Program-made: the position numbers and the translations under genes
Assembly: GCA_036365515.1 (NCBI GenBank)
Contig: CM070873.1
Location: 264,310,075-264,374,074, forward strand
DNA length: 64,000 bases
Reading direction: 5' to 3'
From: Torymus aiolomorphi
Taxonomy: Eukaryota > Arthropoda > Insecta > Hymenoptera > Torymidae
Shown here: positions 23,503 to 33,990 of the stretch, piece after piece
How positions within the stretch are numbered: the stretch's first letter is position 1
How the letters are laid out: each line of letters begins with the position of its first letter
Notes under the pieces: model-generated
What the model was told of the DNA's origin: nothing
What the model saw: the letters and a program-made list of their open reading frames with translations, nothing else
Databases searched by the model: none

Positions 23503-26500
23503 GGGTGGAAGGCCGGGGGCAGGAAGCCGCTCGAGCCCGCGTAGACCCCGGGACTGTGACAGCTCGACCTGCCTAGCGCTGTCGTATGCAAAGTCAATCG
23601 AGTTTCGTTAATCGCAAGCCACTCGGCGCACATACGAGCATACATTATAGGCATACGATACCTGCTGTGAGATGAGAGTGGTGGGAAGAGGCAAGACTCG
23701 CTTGCAGCGTCGAGTTGGGGTTGAGTCTTGCTTTCAGAAGGAGATTCGCGTCCTCGTTGCCGCCCGACGAAGTGCTCGACTCGACGTCGCTGACTCCGCT
23801 GTCGGCGGGACTCGCTGGCAGTGATCCGCTTCCTGCCGGCCCAATTAATAATACTTTATAAGTTAGCCTGCAGCCAGAGCTTTTGAGAAGAGGGAGGCGG
23901 GAACAGCCTCTCAATAGGCTGCATTGTCAATTGAAGCTATCTTTATGCAATGAGCGAGGAGCGAAGGTCGCTCTTGGTCATCGGTTATGCATCGAGGCCC
24001 TTCCCACGGTCCCTTCCCCTATCCCTCCCAGCTGACCGTCTCGATGTATAACCAGTCCTAAAGGCTTTTGCACTCCCCGCGTTTTGCCATAATGTGGATT
24101 CTCTTTATTTATCTCGTCTTGTTGTTGCTCGTTGCATTAAAGGTGATGCAAGTGAGTAAAAAAAGAGGCAGATATATATGTAAAAATGAATGAACAGAGG
24201 AGTAAAAGTTTGTTCGCTGTCGCAATTTCGACTTATCGTGGCTCTCGCTCTTTGGCGCTTATCACTGCTGGCTTGGCGTCAATTATTATTCGGTGAGTAG
24301 TCGGCAACGGTAGCTCTTTCGAGAAGAAGACGCGAGCTGCTTGTGGAGATTGGAGAATAAACGCATACCTGGCGTACTGGTGGTTGGTATCGCGGCAGTG
24401 GTATAAGATGATTGACTGGCGAGATGTCGACCGTATCCATTTTGCAAGGCGGCCAGGGCATGTTGCTGATGTTGGTGCTGATGTTGGTGCTGATGTTGGT
24501 GCTGCTGATGGTGGTGATGTTGGTGCTGATGGTGCTGATGCTGGGCGTGGGTGTGATGCTGTGACAGTATCCCATGGAGAAGTCTGTTACCCGCTGTCGA
24601 GCCTGGCTCCGATTTCACCGAAGCCAATGCCAGCGCCTCCTTCTCTGTCGTATCACGTGCCTGCTGTACCAACTCCCTCGTATCCACTAAAATCATTAAC
24701 AATAACAATGTCTTCAATCAATATTATTCTAAATTATTCTCGTAAAGGCGTTTTTCATAATATTTCAAAAACCTGAGAAAAGGGAGCTTATGCGTTATTG
24801 ACGCTTCTTTCAAGAGGCTATGAAATTCAAATTTCAATTCATTATACAAAAAATAATAATAACATCAAAAATCCATTGTATTGACGCTTTGAGGAGGCTA
24901 TACTATCATCATTAAGTATTATGTATACATATAGTTACATTTAATTTTTTTCTTTTTCTTGTGAAATCGTCTAATTATATTTAATTATAATAATGAAAAA
25001 TCTTGAAACAAACAATTATCTCGAAATATTTGGTTGAAAAAATGATAAAGGAAAGCATTGCGAGTCTGATAATTGATTACTGTTTGGATTGATAAACTAA
25101 TTATAAAACACTAAAGAGAGGTTTCCAGATTTCTTTTTTTAATCTGTAAGGAAAATGCATGATTTAGTTGGAAATGCACGCAAATAATTGAAAGTGGGTG
25201 GGGATAAAAAGTAAATAATATACATAACTGAAAGTGATATTGCGAAGGAATAATGGAAAAGATGGAAAAAGGGAAAAATTTAAAGAGATGGAATAGCTAG
25301 CAAGACGGTGAGTTTGCGCATACGTATTCACAGAGAGGAAGTGAAAGCTACGGCGTGCGGCTTCGCCGTCTCTCCTTGACCCACTGCAACGTTTCTACCT
25401 TACTTTCAGGCAAACACGCCGAGTAACAGCACTACCACCACCGTCGCTAGGTTCATTAAGCAATTTCTCGAGAGTACCAAACGCACACAAACTCACTTGC
25501 GCACGTCTATAAGCGTGGCTGTTGCGTTAAGACAGCGCGAGAAAGAGATTACCGTGGAAAATCCTGATCTATCGACTGCTGCCTCAGCCCAGATTCCGAG
25601 CTAACTATGCTTCCAGCTACGCTTGCACTTTAACCACATTACAACTTTTATGCATTATTTAAACGAATTTTCATTTCTTACATCATTCGCGGGTAAGAGA
25701 TCACGAGGAGAATTGTGGAATTTCAAAAGATTATACTTGAGAGACAGGTTGACGAGCAGAGTGAATGGAAACAGAAAATTCAATTAATAAAAGACAATAG
25801 ATCAATGAAATACAACTTCTTTCGATTCTCTACCCTATAATATCTTTCCAAATATTCATCTTCCAACATATCAGATCGACCAAAAAAGAGACAAAAGTAT
25901 AAAGCCAAACAGCTACACTTTCGTTTTTCACCTATACGCATGTTTTTTCTTCCAAAGATAAACTTAAATCGTTCATTAATATGCAAAAGCCGCTATTGTG
26001 AAAATACACATAGGTATATGTTGATGTTCGAACCGGTGGTTGAAATCATCGTGATCTCGTCAAGTGATGTTTGCCAATCAACTCTTGAGCTTTTTGTGGA
26101 AGCTTTTTACCGACAGCCGAAAGGGTCAGACTGGGTCAGACGACCTTGATTGAACTTCTTTCATCCGAATTCGGGGGAAGGAAAACGGGCGCGCGATCAG
26201 AGTTTGTCTAGCCGCATCGAGCGGCGACACATCCCTCCCGCGTCCTCGCCTCGGCTGCATCCAAACAAATATTATTTCATTCAGACTGCCAGTGAGGTAT
26301 GTATAATGACTAATACCACGTTCCTTTCGCTTTCATTTCCTCGTTAGTTTACGAATCCTTAAGCAGAAGCATCCATTAGAGTAGGTCTTATTATCAATTT
26401 TGGAAAATTGCATTTCGTTTACTATGCTACATTGTCATTTGATTTGTCAATATTACGAAAAAATTCTTTTTGCCGAGAAGATGTTTCGTTATATTATTGT

Positions 26501-28118
26501 CAGTGTATGATGAAAAGAAAAAAAGGCAAAGGTGAAAATAAATGGAGGTAGTGTGCTGCTAAATCGTGATTTGAATATTGAGTTTCGAATTTCGAGACTC
26601 ACGTAAGAATTACAAAGAAGGATTACGAAGTGGGCACATACGTAAGTAAGGTCAGCGTTTCGTTGGACCACGCAACTTTCTCTTCGTTCACCTCCTTCTT
26701 CTCTTCCTCGGACGGTATGATGTGCGCCGTACGTCGTCCGTCTTACGGTACTGCCTTACCGTATTGCGTAACGGTAACAACTCTCTCTTTCTATGTGACA
26801 TCATCTCACAACTTCCCACTACTTTGTCACATCCCCATGTCCTGTTTCGATATACTTCTTTTCCTTATTCATTTCCGAATTAATTACCACACATCTATTT
26901 TAGTAGATTTATTATTTATAACGAGAATATAACCAATAGTTTCTTTTTATTTACTTGACAAACCGAGTATTTCACTTAATTTTCCTTAGACTGTAAGTAG
27001 CCTTATGCTCAATATTTTATATAAAAATAATAAAGAGCCGTGTCAAAATTTCAAAAATTTATTGTCAGATGACATAAAAGTGTAACACGTGTTTCTGAAG
27101 TAATTTTCAAGAGTGGGTCAATCACTTTCACTATAGTGTTCTCTTTTTACTGGCAATACTCCTTAAAGATCAATTACAATTTTTATATATTCTTTACTTA
27201 ATGAGTTATTTATTATTGATTATTGTAAAATTAACCACCCAACAATATTATTTAGAACTTTTTAATAAATTTTCTGCAAATTTTATTAACGAATATCCTT
27301 ATTTCGACCGTTCAGTTGAGTCGTATTTTATTTATATAAAATTGATATATTTGAGTATCTAACGAAATTAAATATAAGTTTTGTAATGAGAATCGAGGTA
27401 TTGTATAAAGAATTGACTGCTAATTTCTGGAAGCGGAAATTTCGTTATACCGGAAGTGCAGATGCTAGAGTGCAAATGAACATGTGGCCTACTTTGAAGC
27501 CAGAATGATATTAACCCTTAAAAGAATGCCAGCTTCAGAATTCAGTATTGAATGCCATTTTTGTGTCACTCTAAATGCTGTTATAAATGTTTAATTAAAT
27601 AAATTTTAATGAACTATTCACTAATTAGTGATGATCACTTTTTTATATTTATAAGTTGAAAAGTATACTGCTCTATTGATTTCTAAATTCACGAACAATA
27701 ACATCGAATTGGCTGTTGCTATTAATGTAAGTGAGTAAAAATAATATTGAGAGTCTAAAAATGGATCAAGTCCTGTATTTTTGCAAGTGTACAAAGAGAA
27801 AAGTGTGTGAATAGAAAAAAAAGGTGTTTATCTATCTAAGGTTCGGCATAATTTTGAAAATAGTTTTCAGACGGTATTTTTAAAAATAGCGAGCTAAAAG
27901 AGAATAGATGTTTGGCACAATGGATTATTTCATACGTCGAGTTGTGCACTGTTTTGTGCTTACATCGACACTCTTTTGGTCGAGGGATTTTCTAGTCGGG
28001 GGTCGCTGGCCGGTTTGCGGATTTGTCGGCCGAGGTCCTCGCACGCTTACATCTACTCGCCTTTGATGTCTGCAACTCTGATATACTTGCAGCGAACGAG
28101 CAAATGAGCGCGCGATGC

Positions 28119-28189
<71 letters not shown>

Positions 28190-31014
28190 GGTGGAAGGGG
28201 GAGGGGAGAGGGAGAGAGGGCAAAAGGTGTCAAGGATGAAGAGCGCGTCAACGTAACGAGATTATGCTATTGAGAGACGACGAGCAGCGACTCCATCTTT
28301 CTCGCGTTTTCTGTAAGTTGGAAGTCGCGAAATCGAGTTCGCTATTTATATACTGGATAACTTTCACGCGAATCGGTGAAAAGTTTCCAAAGGAAAGTTC
28401 CGCCCGAGTCGCGAGACTTAGACGCCTAATCAATGAGCTACTTCCTCCGTTTCTCCTAATTGTTGATCTCATTTTCACTTGGCGTGTTTCTCCCTCCCCC
28501 GCCGCTCCAAGCGTCTCAAGCGCTTCAAGTAAGAAATAACGAAAGTTGCAAGATTTTTCTAGCGATAACAAAACAATCATAATAATAGCAGAGCCGCTAA
28601 TATATATATTCTTCGCTGATAATATTGATGCTATGGTAAGCTAGATGAATAAGCCGTGAGGTTATTGAGGTGCAGTAAGATTTACGAGCCGGTAGCCAAA
28701 GCGGTATATCTATAGCTTGTTACTATAATAGTCTAGCTAGGTAGCGTTGGCTAGCCTAGTCGACAACACGCTTTACTATGTAGGTCAGGGCTGCTGCATT
28801 CAACGAGCGCACTGCTCTTCCTCTATGCACCGGCACCCCACACACAGACACACAAGCACCTATCACCTTCATCGATCAACGACTGCTACTTTTTTCCCCA
28901 TTTTCATTTTTTTCTTTTTTCCCTCCCCCTCCCTTCACCTCGCTCTCCCTTTCTCAGCGTCGCCACACTTTAGAAACTACTTTAGGCGCTTCTTCGGAAA
29001 GACGAATTCTATTTTTACGCGAGTTGATGTTCCGATGGAAAATGTCAAAGGATATTCTTGAATGGGTCAAGCTTAGTCATAGGTGCAATAAGACGGATAA
29101 GGAGCCGACAGTCTAGTTCCGCGTGTGGCGTACACTTGCACTGATCGGCTTGGAAATGTTGGAGAGAAATGGCTATTTAAAAGACAAATATCTCGAGCAG
29201 GTTGGCCCTGACACGTCTGACATTCGAGAGCAGGAGCTCTCTAGTTAACTAGGCGATGAATCGCACGCGCCCACGACCGACTTGCTTCTCATACCCTTTC
29301 TTAATACTTAACAGTTTCAACATCATTATTAATAATATCAATTCTTACGCTCTCCTGAAGAAGATGCCCATATTATATCATCAAGCTATGAAACATCAAC
29401 AACACGCGGGCTTATCTCTATCGTCTCGGAATATTCGCCTATCAATGAACAAATTTGAAGCTAATTTCAGAATAAATCAGTACAGTGTTTCTTCTACTTT
29501 CAATTGGGCCAATCGATCCTCAAACATCTGAGCAAACAAGTGATTTTATGTAAACGTTTCCTTTGAGCGCAAAGAGAAGATAAGGAATAGACAAAAGTAA
29601 AAATGTGTGAACAGGCATTGGGGTCAGTGTGTAAAGGTGCATCTTTCACTTTCCGCGATGCAGGTAGCATGATGAAAATAGCTTGAAAATTCGGGGATAG
29701 CACACAATTGAGCATCTTTTGATCTAATGTGCCTTTACACGCTCTTTCTTGCTCTTTAGTCGAGGCGAGGCGAAGAGGTGAAGGAAGGTGGAGGGCAAAA
29801 AATGAAGAAGAATGAGAAGAGAAAGCGGAAAAGTTGCAACCGGTAGCTGAAAAGGAAAATGAGAAATGAGAGAAATTGAGGAAATGTGCCCCTGGTGCGC
29901 AAACTTTCTCCGCGATGTTTCACGCTTTTGGGATTCAAGAAAGAATGGCCCGCGCCTTTGTGCAAAGGGACACGTACGCGTGCCAAGGTATAAGCATGCC
30001 CCCTCCAAAGAGGCCGATATTCTCAATTTTCCCAATCTAAAGGGTTGACTTTGTCTTTTCGACTCTTGTCATTTTAAAACATCCTGCGTAAATAGATTGT
30101 GTATATTTTAAAATATTGCCTTCTCAAAATAACCACGCAAATTTGCATGCACATTCTTTTATGAATGCTTATTTTTTTATCGAATAAAATCGAAGAAATG
30201 AAAAATATCATTTATTTCAAATATTGCATGGATGGATAAATGAGCGACCTGTGAGGAAAAGTAAGATCGTTAAAAATCAGGAGAATTTTCGTTCCCCTTT
30301 AGACGTTATCTCTGGCCCTGCTTTGGATAAACGCAACTTTCTCTCTCACTCTCACTCTCTATTCCTCTTCCTCTCGGCGTGGCTGCCCCCTCCTTCATTC
30401 TCTCTCTCTCTCTCTCTTTCTCTCGCTTCCTTCTCTGTCGCACCCACTATGCAACCGACGGTCGATAGCTCGTCTGGCTTTAAGCTCGACCTTCGCAAAG
30501 CGACTTGCGTAATATTTTTATCGGCCGAAATTCGTGCGACATACGTGCGGCTTGCGTGCTTTCCGCTTCTCCGCGAAAGCCAGCCCCGTCCCTCTGCCGG
30601 TCCCGGAGGCGCGCCTCGCGGCAGCCAGTGCGCGCGGCCAGCTAGCACAGGACAGGAGACAGGAGGGTGGAAAAGGAGGAAGCGATAAGAGGGAGATAAG
30701 ACGCGACTCGTCGAGCGCGGTGCAGCCGCACTCCCCGGGCACTCACGGTATCGCCTGATGAGGTTCTTCTTGTAGGGCTTGGTGCCGGGCGGCCTGGAGC
30801 TCGGCTCGTGGCCGCAGCTCGAGTCGTCCGAGTCCTCGGAGCAGCTCCGGTCCTCGGGCTCGCCGGTGCTCGTGCTGACGAGGGCGCGCAGCCGCTCGAG
30901 CCGCTGTTCCTGCTCCGGCTCGGACTCCTCCTCGGGCTCCTGGCCGCGGCGGCGGGCCGCCCCGGCGTAGTCGCCGACGCGCACGCTCAAGTCCAGCGGC
31001 TGCTCCTCCAGCAT
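18102..31014 (-). CDS. Eip74EF: Ecdysone-induced protein 74EF (E74), ETS transcription factor, five coding exons
   Basis: Ecdysone-early nuclear DNA-binding factor. Exons in gene order: 31014-30747, 24686-24369, 23832-23662, 23572-23297, 18715-18102. Lengths 268, 318, 171, 276 and 614 sum to 1647 nt (548 residues plus stop). All four introns are phase 1 with GT-AG ends. The ETS domain (about residues 451-533) is almost identical to what I recall of fly E74: [39 protein letters not shown], recognition helix [18 protein letters not shown] terminus [14 protein letters not shown]. Other features: PLDLS at residues 6-10 (CtBP-binding type), VKSEP near residue 114 (sumoylation-type), a His/Gln-rich stretch, [13 protein letters not shown], polyQ of about 14-16, and basic [11 protein letters not shown]. 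This is one isoform; other first exons are likely, since fly E74 has two promoters. Confidence 0.93.
18983..18995. promoter_or_regulatory. GTCACTGAC inverted repeat, EcRE-like
   Basis: Inverted TCA/TGA half-sites with a one-base spacer, the geometry of ecdysone response elements, but the outer bases fit the consensus only partly. It lies about 270 bp upstream of the ETS exon. Confidence 0.2.
19924..19982. repeat. (CCAG)n tetranucleotide repeat
   Basis: About 15 perfect CCAG units in Eip74EF intron 4. Confidence 0.97.
21400..23296. other. Eip74EF intron 4, distal part; no gene seen
   Basis: AT-rich intronic DNA between the GC-rich island and exon 4. I see no repeat with defined ends and no further exon. 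Confidence 0.5.
23297..23572 (-). CDS. Eip74EF: Eip74EF coding exon 4 (polyQ)
   Basis: Acceptor GCGCTAG|GCAGGT, donor GCGT|GTAAGC, phases 1 and 1. Encodes [20 protein letters not shown], then a run of Gln from CAG codons and a His/Pro/Gln-rich tail. The donor was chosen because it alone keeps frame with the ETS exon. Confidence 0.82.
23459..23503. repeat. CAG/CTG trinucleotide tract coding polyglutamine
   Basis: About 14-15 near-perfect CAG codons (minus strand) inside Eip74EF exon 4. The length is likely to vary between individuals. Confidence 0.9.
23662..23832 (-). CDS. Eip74EF: Eip74EF coding exon 3
   Basis: Acceptor GCCGGCAG|GAAGCG, donor GCAG|GTATCG, phase 1 on both sides. Encodes [19 protein letters not shown], then [15 protein letters not shown], a Ser/Asp-rich block that I associate with insect E74. 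Confidence 0.88.
24369..24686 (-). CDS. Eip74EF: Eip74EF coding exon 2 (His/Gln-rich)
   Basis: Acceptor GATTTTAG|TGGATA, donor CCAG|GTATGC, phase 1 on both sides. Encodes [27 protein letters not shown] and a long alternating His/Gln stretch, then [15 protein letters not shown]. Confidence 0.87.
26123..26149. promoter_or_regulatory. Candidate nuclear-receptor cluster: DR4 plus FTZ-F1-type site
   Basis: Two GGGTCA half-sites in direct repeat separated by GACT (26123-26138), then CGACCTTGA (26141-26149), whose complement TCAAGGTCG fits the YCAAGGYCR FTZ-F1 consensus. EcR/USP can bind direct repeats, and FTZ-F1 is a known competence factor for fly E74A. Function here is inferred. Confidence 0.35.
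28121..28187. repeat. (GA)n microsatellite
   Basis: About 33 GA units in Eip74EF intron 1. Confidence 0.97.
30747..31014 (-). CDS. Eip74EF: Eip74EF first coding exon (PLDLS motif)
   Basis: ATG at 31014-31012, donor ATACC|GTGAGT, phase 1. Encodes [18 protein letters not shown], an acidic Glu/Ser/Asp-rich region and [11 protein letters not shown]. The start is the first Met of the open frame, inside a GC-rich island. A longer N terminus from an upstream exon is not excluded. Confidence 0.8.
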
Positions 31015-31340
31015 CGTGAGTCTCGAAGGGAGGACTACACTCTCGACATGTCACACTCGCGCACCCGCGACACTCTGCTCCGGGCGCTCTGTCACTCTCG
31101 GAAGCCGGAAGCCGGAAGCGCGGCCGGCTCGCGCGTTCAAAGTTCGCGGGCGACTGGCATGCTCGGGGCGCAGGGGCGCAGGGGCGCGTCGCTTTCTGCG
31201 GCAAAGTGCGGAAGGCCTACGGGCGGCGCTCGCCGGTGGCACACTGACTGACTCGAAACCGGACTAGCCCGCTAGTCCAGGCGCGCGCGCTCGCGCCGTA
31301 CTACTCCAGACACGCCGCGCACTCTTCCCTCTCTCCGCCT

Positions 31341-31378
<38 letters not shown>

Positions 31379-31620
31379 GCACGGCCTGCATGTGTGCGTG
31401 CGTGTTGCAGCGCGCTCGACGAAAGCAACAGTGCTCGGCTCCGCTCGGGGCGCCTCGGCTCCCGAGCTCCCGGCTGCCGGCCCACCGACACCCGCGGCAC
31501 TTTAAACCACCTACCCCGTCTCATGTCTCCGCCGCTCGGCCGCTCCTTCGGCCCTTTTCGAGGCGCACTTTTCCCGCGCGGAAAACCTCCTCGGCTTCTT
31601 ATTTTCGCCTAACGAGCTAA
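31015..31620 (-). promoter_or_regulatory. Eip74EF: GC-rich 5' UTR/promoter region of Eip74EF
   Basis: CpG-dense sequence directly upstream of the first coding exon, with a TCAGTC-like initiator on the minus strand near 31245-31255 and a (CCG)n tract. No TATA box. The exact start site is unknown. Confidence 0.4.
31343..31378. repeat. (CCG)n trinucleotide tract
   Basis: About 12 perfect CCG units some 330 bp upstream of the Eip74EF ATG, in its 5' UTR or promoter. Confidence 0.95.
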
Positions 31621-32118
31621 ATAAATGGCAGAAATATTAAAAAGGAAGAGAGTGTGCAGTTAAAGCATTAGTCGATGATTCAGGCCGCGACTAACGCGCC
31701 GCGCACTTTTCCTCGAGACATTTCTCCCGCGAGCTAGCTCTGCTCGCTTTTCCTTTTCTCCTTTCATCTTCGTTCGGTAAAAAACGCATCAATTCCACGG
31801 CGCTCTATTTCATCATGTTCAGCGTTTTTAAGGAATGTCAAGCCTCTGTGAGCTTGGACTCGCTGCACTGTGTCAATCAGTTTCATCTTCATTCCTATAT
31901 CTATGAGAAAAACCTACTCACAATAGCTATGTCGTGATAATAGAAAGCCTGACATAAAAGAGTATGTATGTTTGACAACCAAAGAAGCAAATGAAATCAT
32001 TTACATATTTTCACTTACTATTATCGAAACTAGAAAAATTATAGGTCGAAACATGTAAACAATAAAGAAATCAAGGCCAGGTTATATTTGTAGCAGTAAG
32101 TTTAATTGTTGCAATGCA

Positions 32119-33627
32119 ATGCTAGGACCATTGCTGTTCTGTCTGTATATCAATGACGTGCAACACCTTTTCGACAGAACGGACATAAAACACATACTCT
32201 ACGCTGACGATTTACAAATTTATCTACAAACACCATATGATCAGCTAGAGGAGGCAGTGATTCTATTATCCACAGCAGCTCAAGCCGTTTCGGATTGGGC
32301 GGCAGAGTCCGGTCTTCGAATTAATCCAGGCAAGACGCAGGCAATCTTTTTTGCGTCAAAACGTTTGGTAAATCGAATCAATAAGCTGCAATTGCCTGGT
32401 ATTGATCTTGGATCGGGAATCATCGCTCCTTTTTCCGAGACGGTGAAGAGCCTCGGTGTAGTGCTTGATCGGACCTCATCTTGGACACCTTTTGTTGACC
32501 AACTCTCGAGCAAAGTAAATCGGGCTTTATTACTCACTTCGTTTCTTCCGATCAAGCACCACTGAATTACTTCGCCATCGCCTGGTGAAGGCACTTATTT
32601 TTCCACTCCTCGACTACTGCTCTGTTGTAATAGTTGACGCGACGTACGAACAACAATCCAGAATACAGAGACTGCAGAATGTATGTCTCAGGTACATCTT
32701 TGGAGTGAAACGGAGTGATCACGTGACTCCTCTTCGGGGAAGACTTGGCTGGCTGCGTACGGGGACAAGGCGACAGTACTTCACTGCCGTACTTATGTAC
32801 AAAATATTAAATTACCGCACACCATCGTATTTACATCAAATGTTTGAAAAGCGCCAGTTGAGTCGGCCTGTTAGAGGAGCCACGAGGGACCTTATAATTC
32901 CACAGGTGTACACTAAGGGTGGCAAGCAATCTTTTCGCGCCCAAGGTGTACAGCAGTGGAATTCTCTTCCAGGGAGCATAAAATACCTACCTAGTCTAAC
33001 AAGGAAGGGTATCGAACCCGAACTCACCGATTTCAAAAATTTCGATATATGTTGTAGATCATGAAAAAATATGAGACACGTGTTTTTTCTTATCTGCGGA
33101 AAAACATATTTAGGGGGTGAAAACCACCCCTAAAGATAACCCCCAAAAACGGTTTTTTAAATATATCTCGGCTTCTACTGCGTATTTCAGAGTAAAACAA
33201 AATAGAAATTACTTCTTATAAAAAAACAAAGATAACTGAAGCAATTTTGACCCTAAGGGTTGCAACCCTTATTTATTTTCAAAAAGCTAATTTTTTGATC
33301 ATGTATATTGAAAATAAAAAATAAGGGTTGCAACCCTTAGAGTCAAAATTGCTTCAGTTATCTTTGTTTTTTTATTTTGTTTTACTCTGAAATACGCAGT
33401 AGAAGCCGAGATATATTTAAAAAACCGTTTTTGGGGGTTATCTTTAGGGGTGGTTTTCACCCCCTAAATATGTTTTTCCGCAGATAAGAAAGAACACTTG
33501 TCTCATATTTTTTCATGATTTACAACATATATCGAAATTTTTGAAATCGGTGAGTTCGGGTTCGATACCCTTCCTTGTAAGTAACTTTAAAACAGCTCTC
33601 TTTGAGCATCTATTATCCTTGGACTGA
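32119..33627 (+). pseudogene. LINE reverse transcriptase remnant, frameshifted and interrupted
   Basis: Two overlapping frames: 32119-32565 (RT palm with YADD) and 32585 to about 32996 (thumb and C-terminal region). The shift is a one-base change around 32539-32542. Reading past the nested palindrome restores the family C terminus SNFKTALFEHLLSLD. Upstream RT motifs and the endonuclease are absent, so the copy is dead on arrival. Confidence 0.8.
33000..33577. mobile_element. TAA-flanked palindromic MITE nested in the LINE
   Basis: Near-perfect inverted arms of about 260 bp: left end CAAGGAAGGGTATCGAACCC, right end its complement. TAA lies on both sides (32997-32999 and 33578-33580). TAA duplications are typical of PIF/Harbinger-type elements. 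Each arm carries GGTTCGATACC, which matches a Pol III B box. No ORF. Confidence 0.85.
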
Positions 33628-33948
33628 TGTTTCCTTAACGGCGTACTGTGATATACTTTTATTATATTTATCTATTAACTTACTTACTTTTGTACATAAT
33701 TTTGACTTGTGTATAAATTTAATTTCTGTAAATATTTGACTCCTTGTATATATTTGATCAAGCTACGTAAGACTGATGATTCTTGACTATTTCTAGTCTA
33801 TAATGTATTGACAGTTAAATTAATTTTAATGCCTACTACCGTATCGACTAAGCAGCTATGCAAATTTTGTAGTACTTGTAATCTCGATGCTAATGCTGAA
33901 ATATGTATACCTTCTGTATCTTTTTAGACAGAGACCTAGAATAAAGTT

Positions 33949-33990
<42 letters not shown>

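Larger units (their letters stand above)
24687..30746. other. Eip74EF intron 1
   Basis: 6.06 kb, mostly AT-rich with GC-richer patches near 25.3-25.6, 26.1, 28.0-28.5 and 28.7-29.3 kb. No exon or mobile element with defined ends was recognised. It contains the nuclear-receptor-like site cluster at 26123-26149 and a (GA)n tract. Confidence 0.6.
32113..33989 (+). mobile_element. 5'-truncated LINE (non-LTR retrotransposon) with (TAA)n tail
   Basis: Starts inside the reverse transcriptase at LGPLLFCLYINDV, keeps the catalytic YADD box (LYADDLQIY), the INPGKTQ and SLGVVLD blocks, and a typical C-terminal region (RLQNVCLRYIFGVKR, LGWLRTGTRR, QQWNSLP). It ends at SLD plus stop near 33627, with a 3' tail of TAA units at 33949-33989. 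A frameshift lies near 32540, and a 578-bp palindromic element interrupts the C terminus at 33000-33577. It resembles Jockey/I/CR1-group elements; I do not assign a clade. Confidence 0.85.

Noticed and set aside
30808..31620. Plus-strand ORFs and a minus-strand 153-aa ORF over Eip74EF exon 1
   Set aside because: Other-frame readings of the GC-rich exon and promoter.
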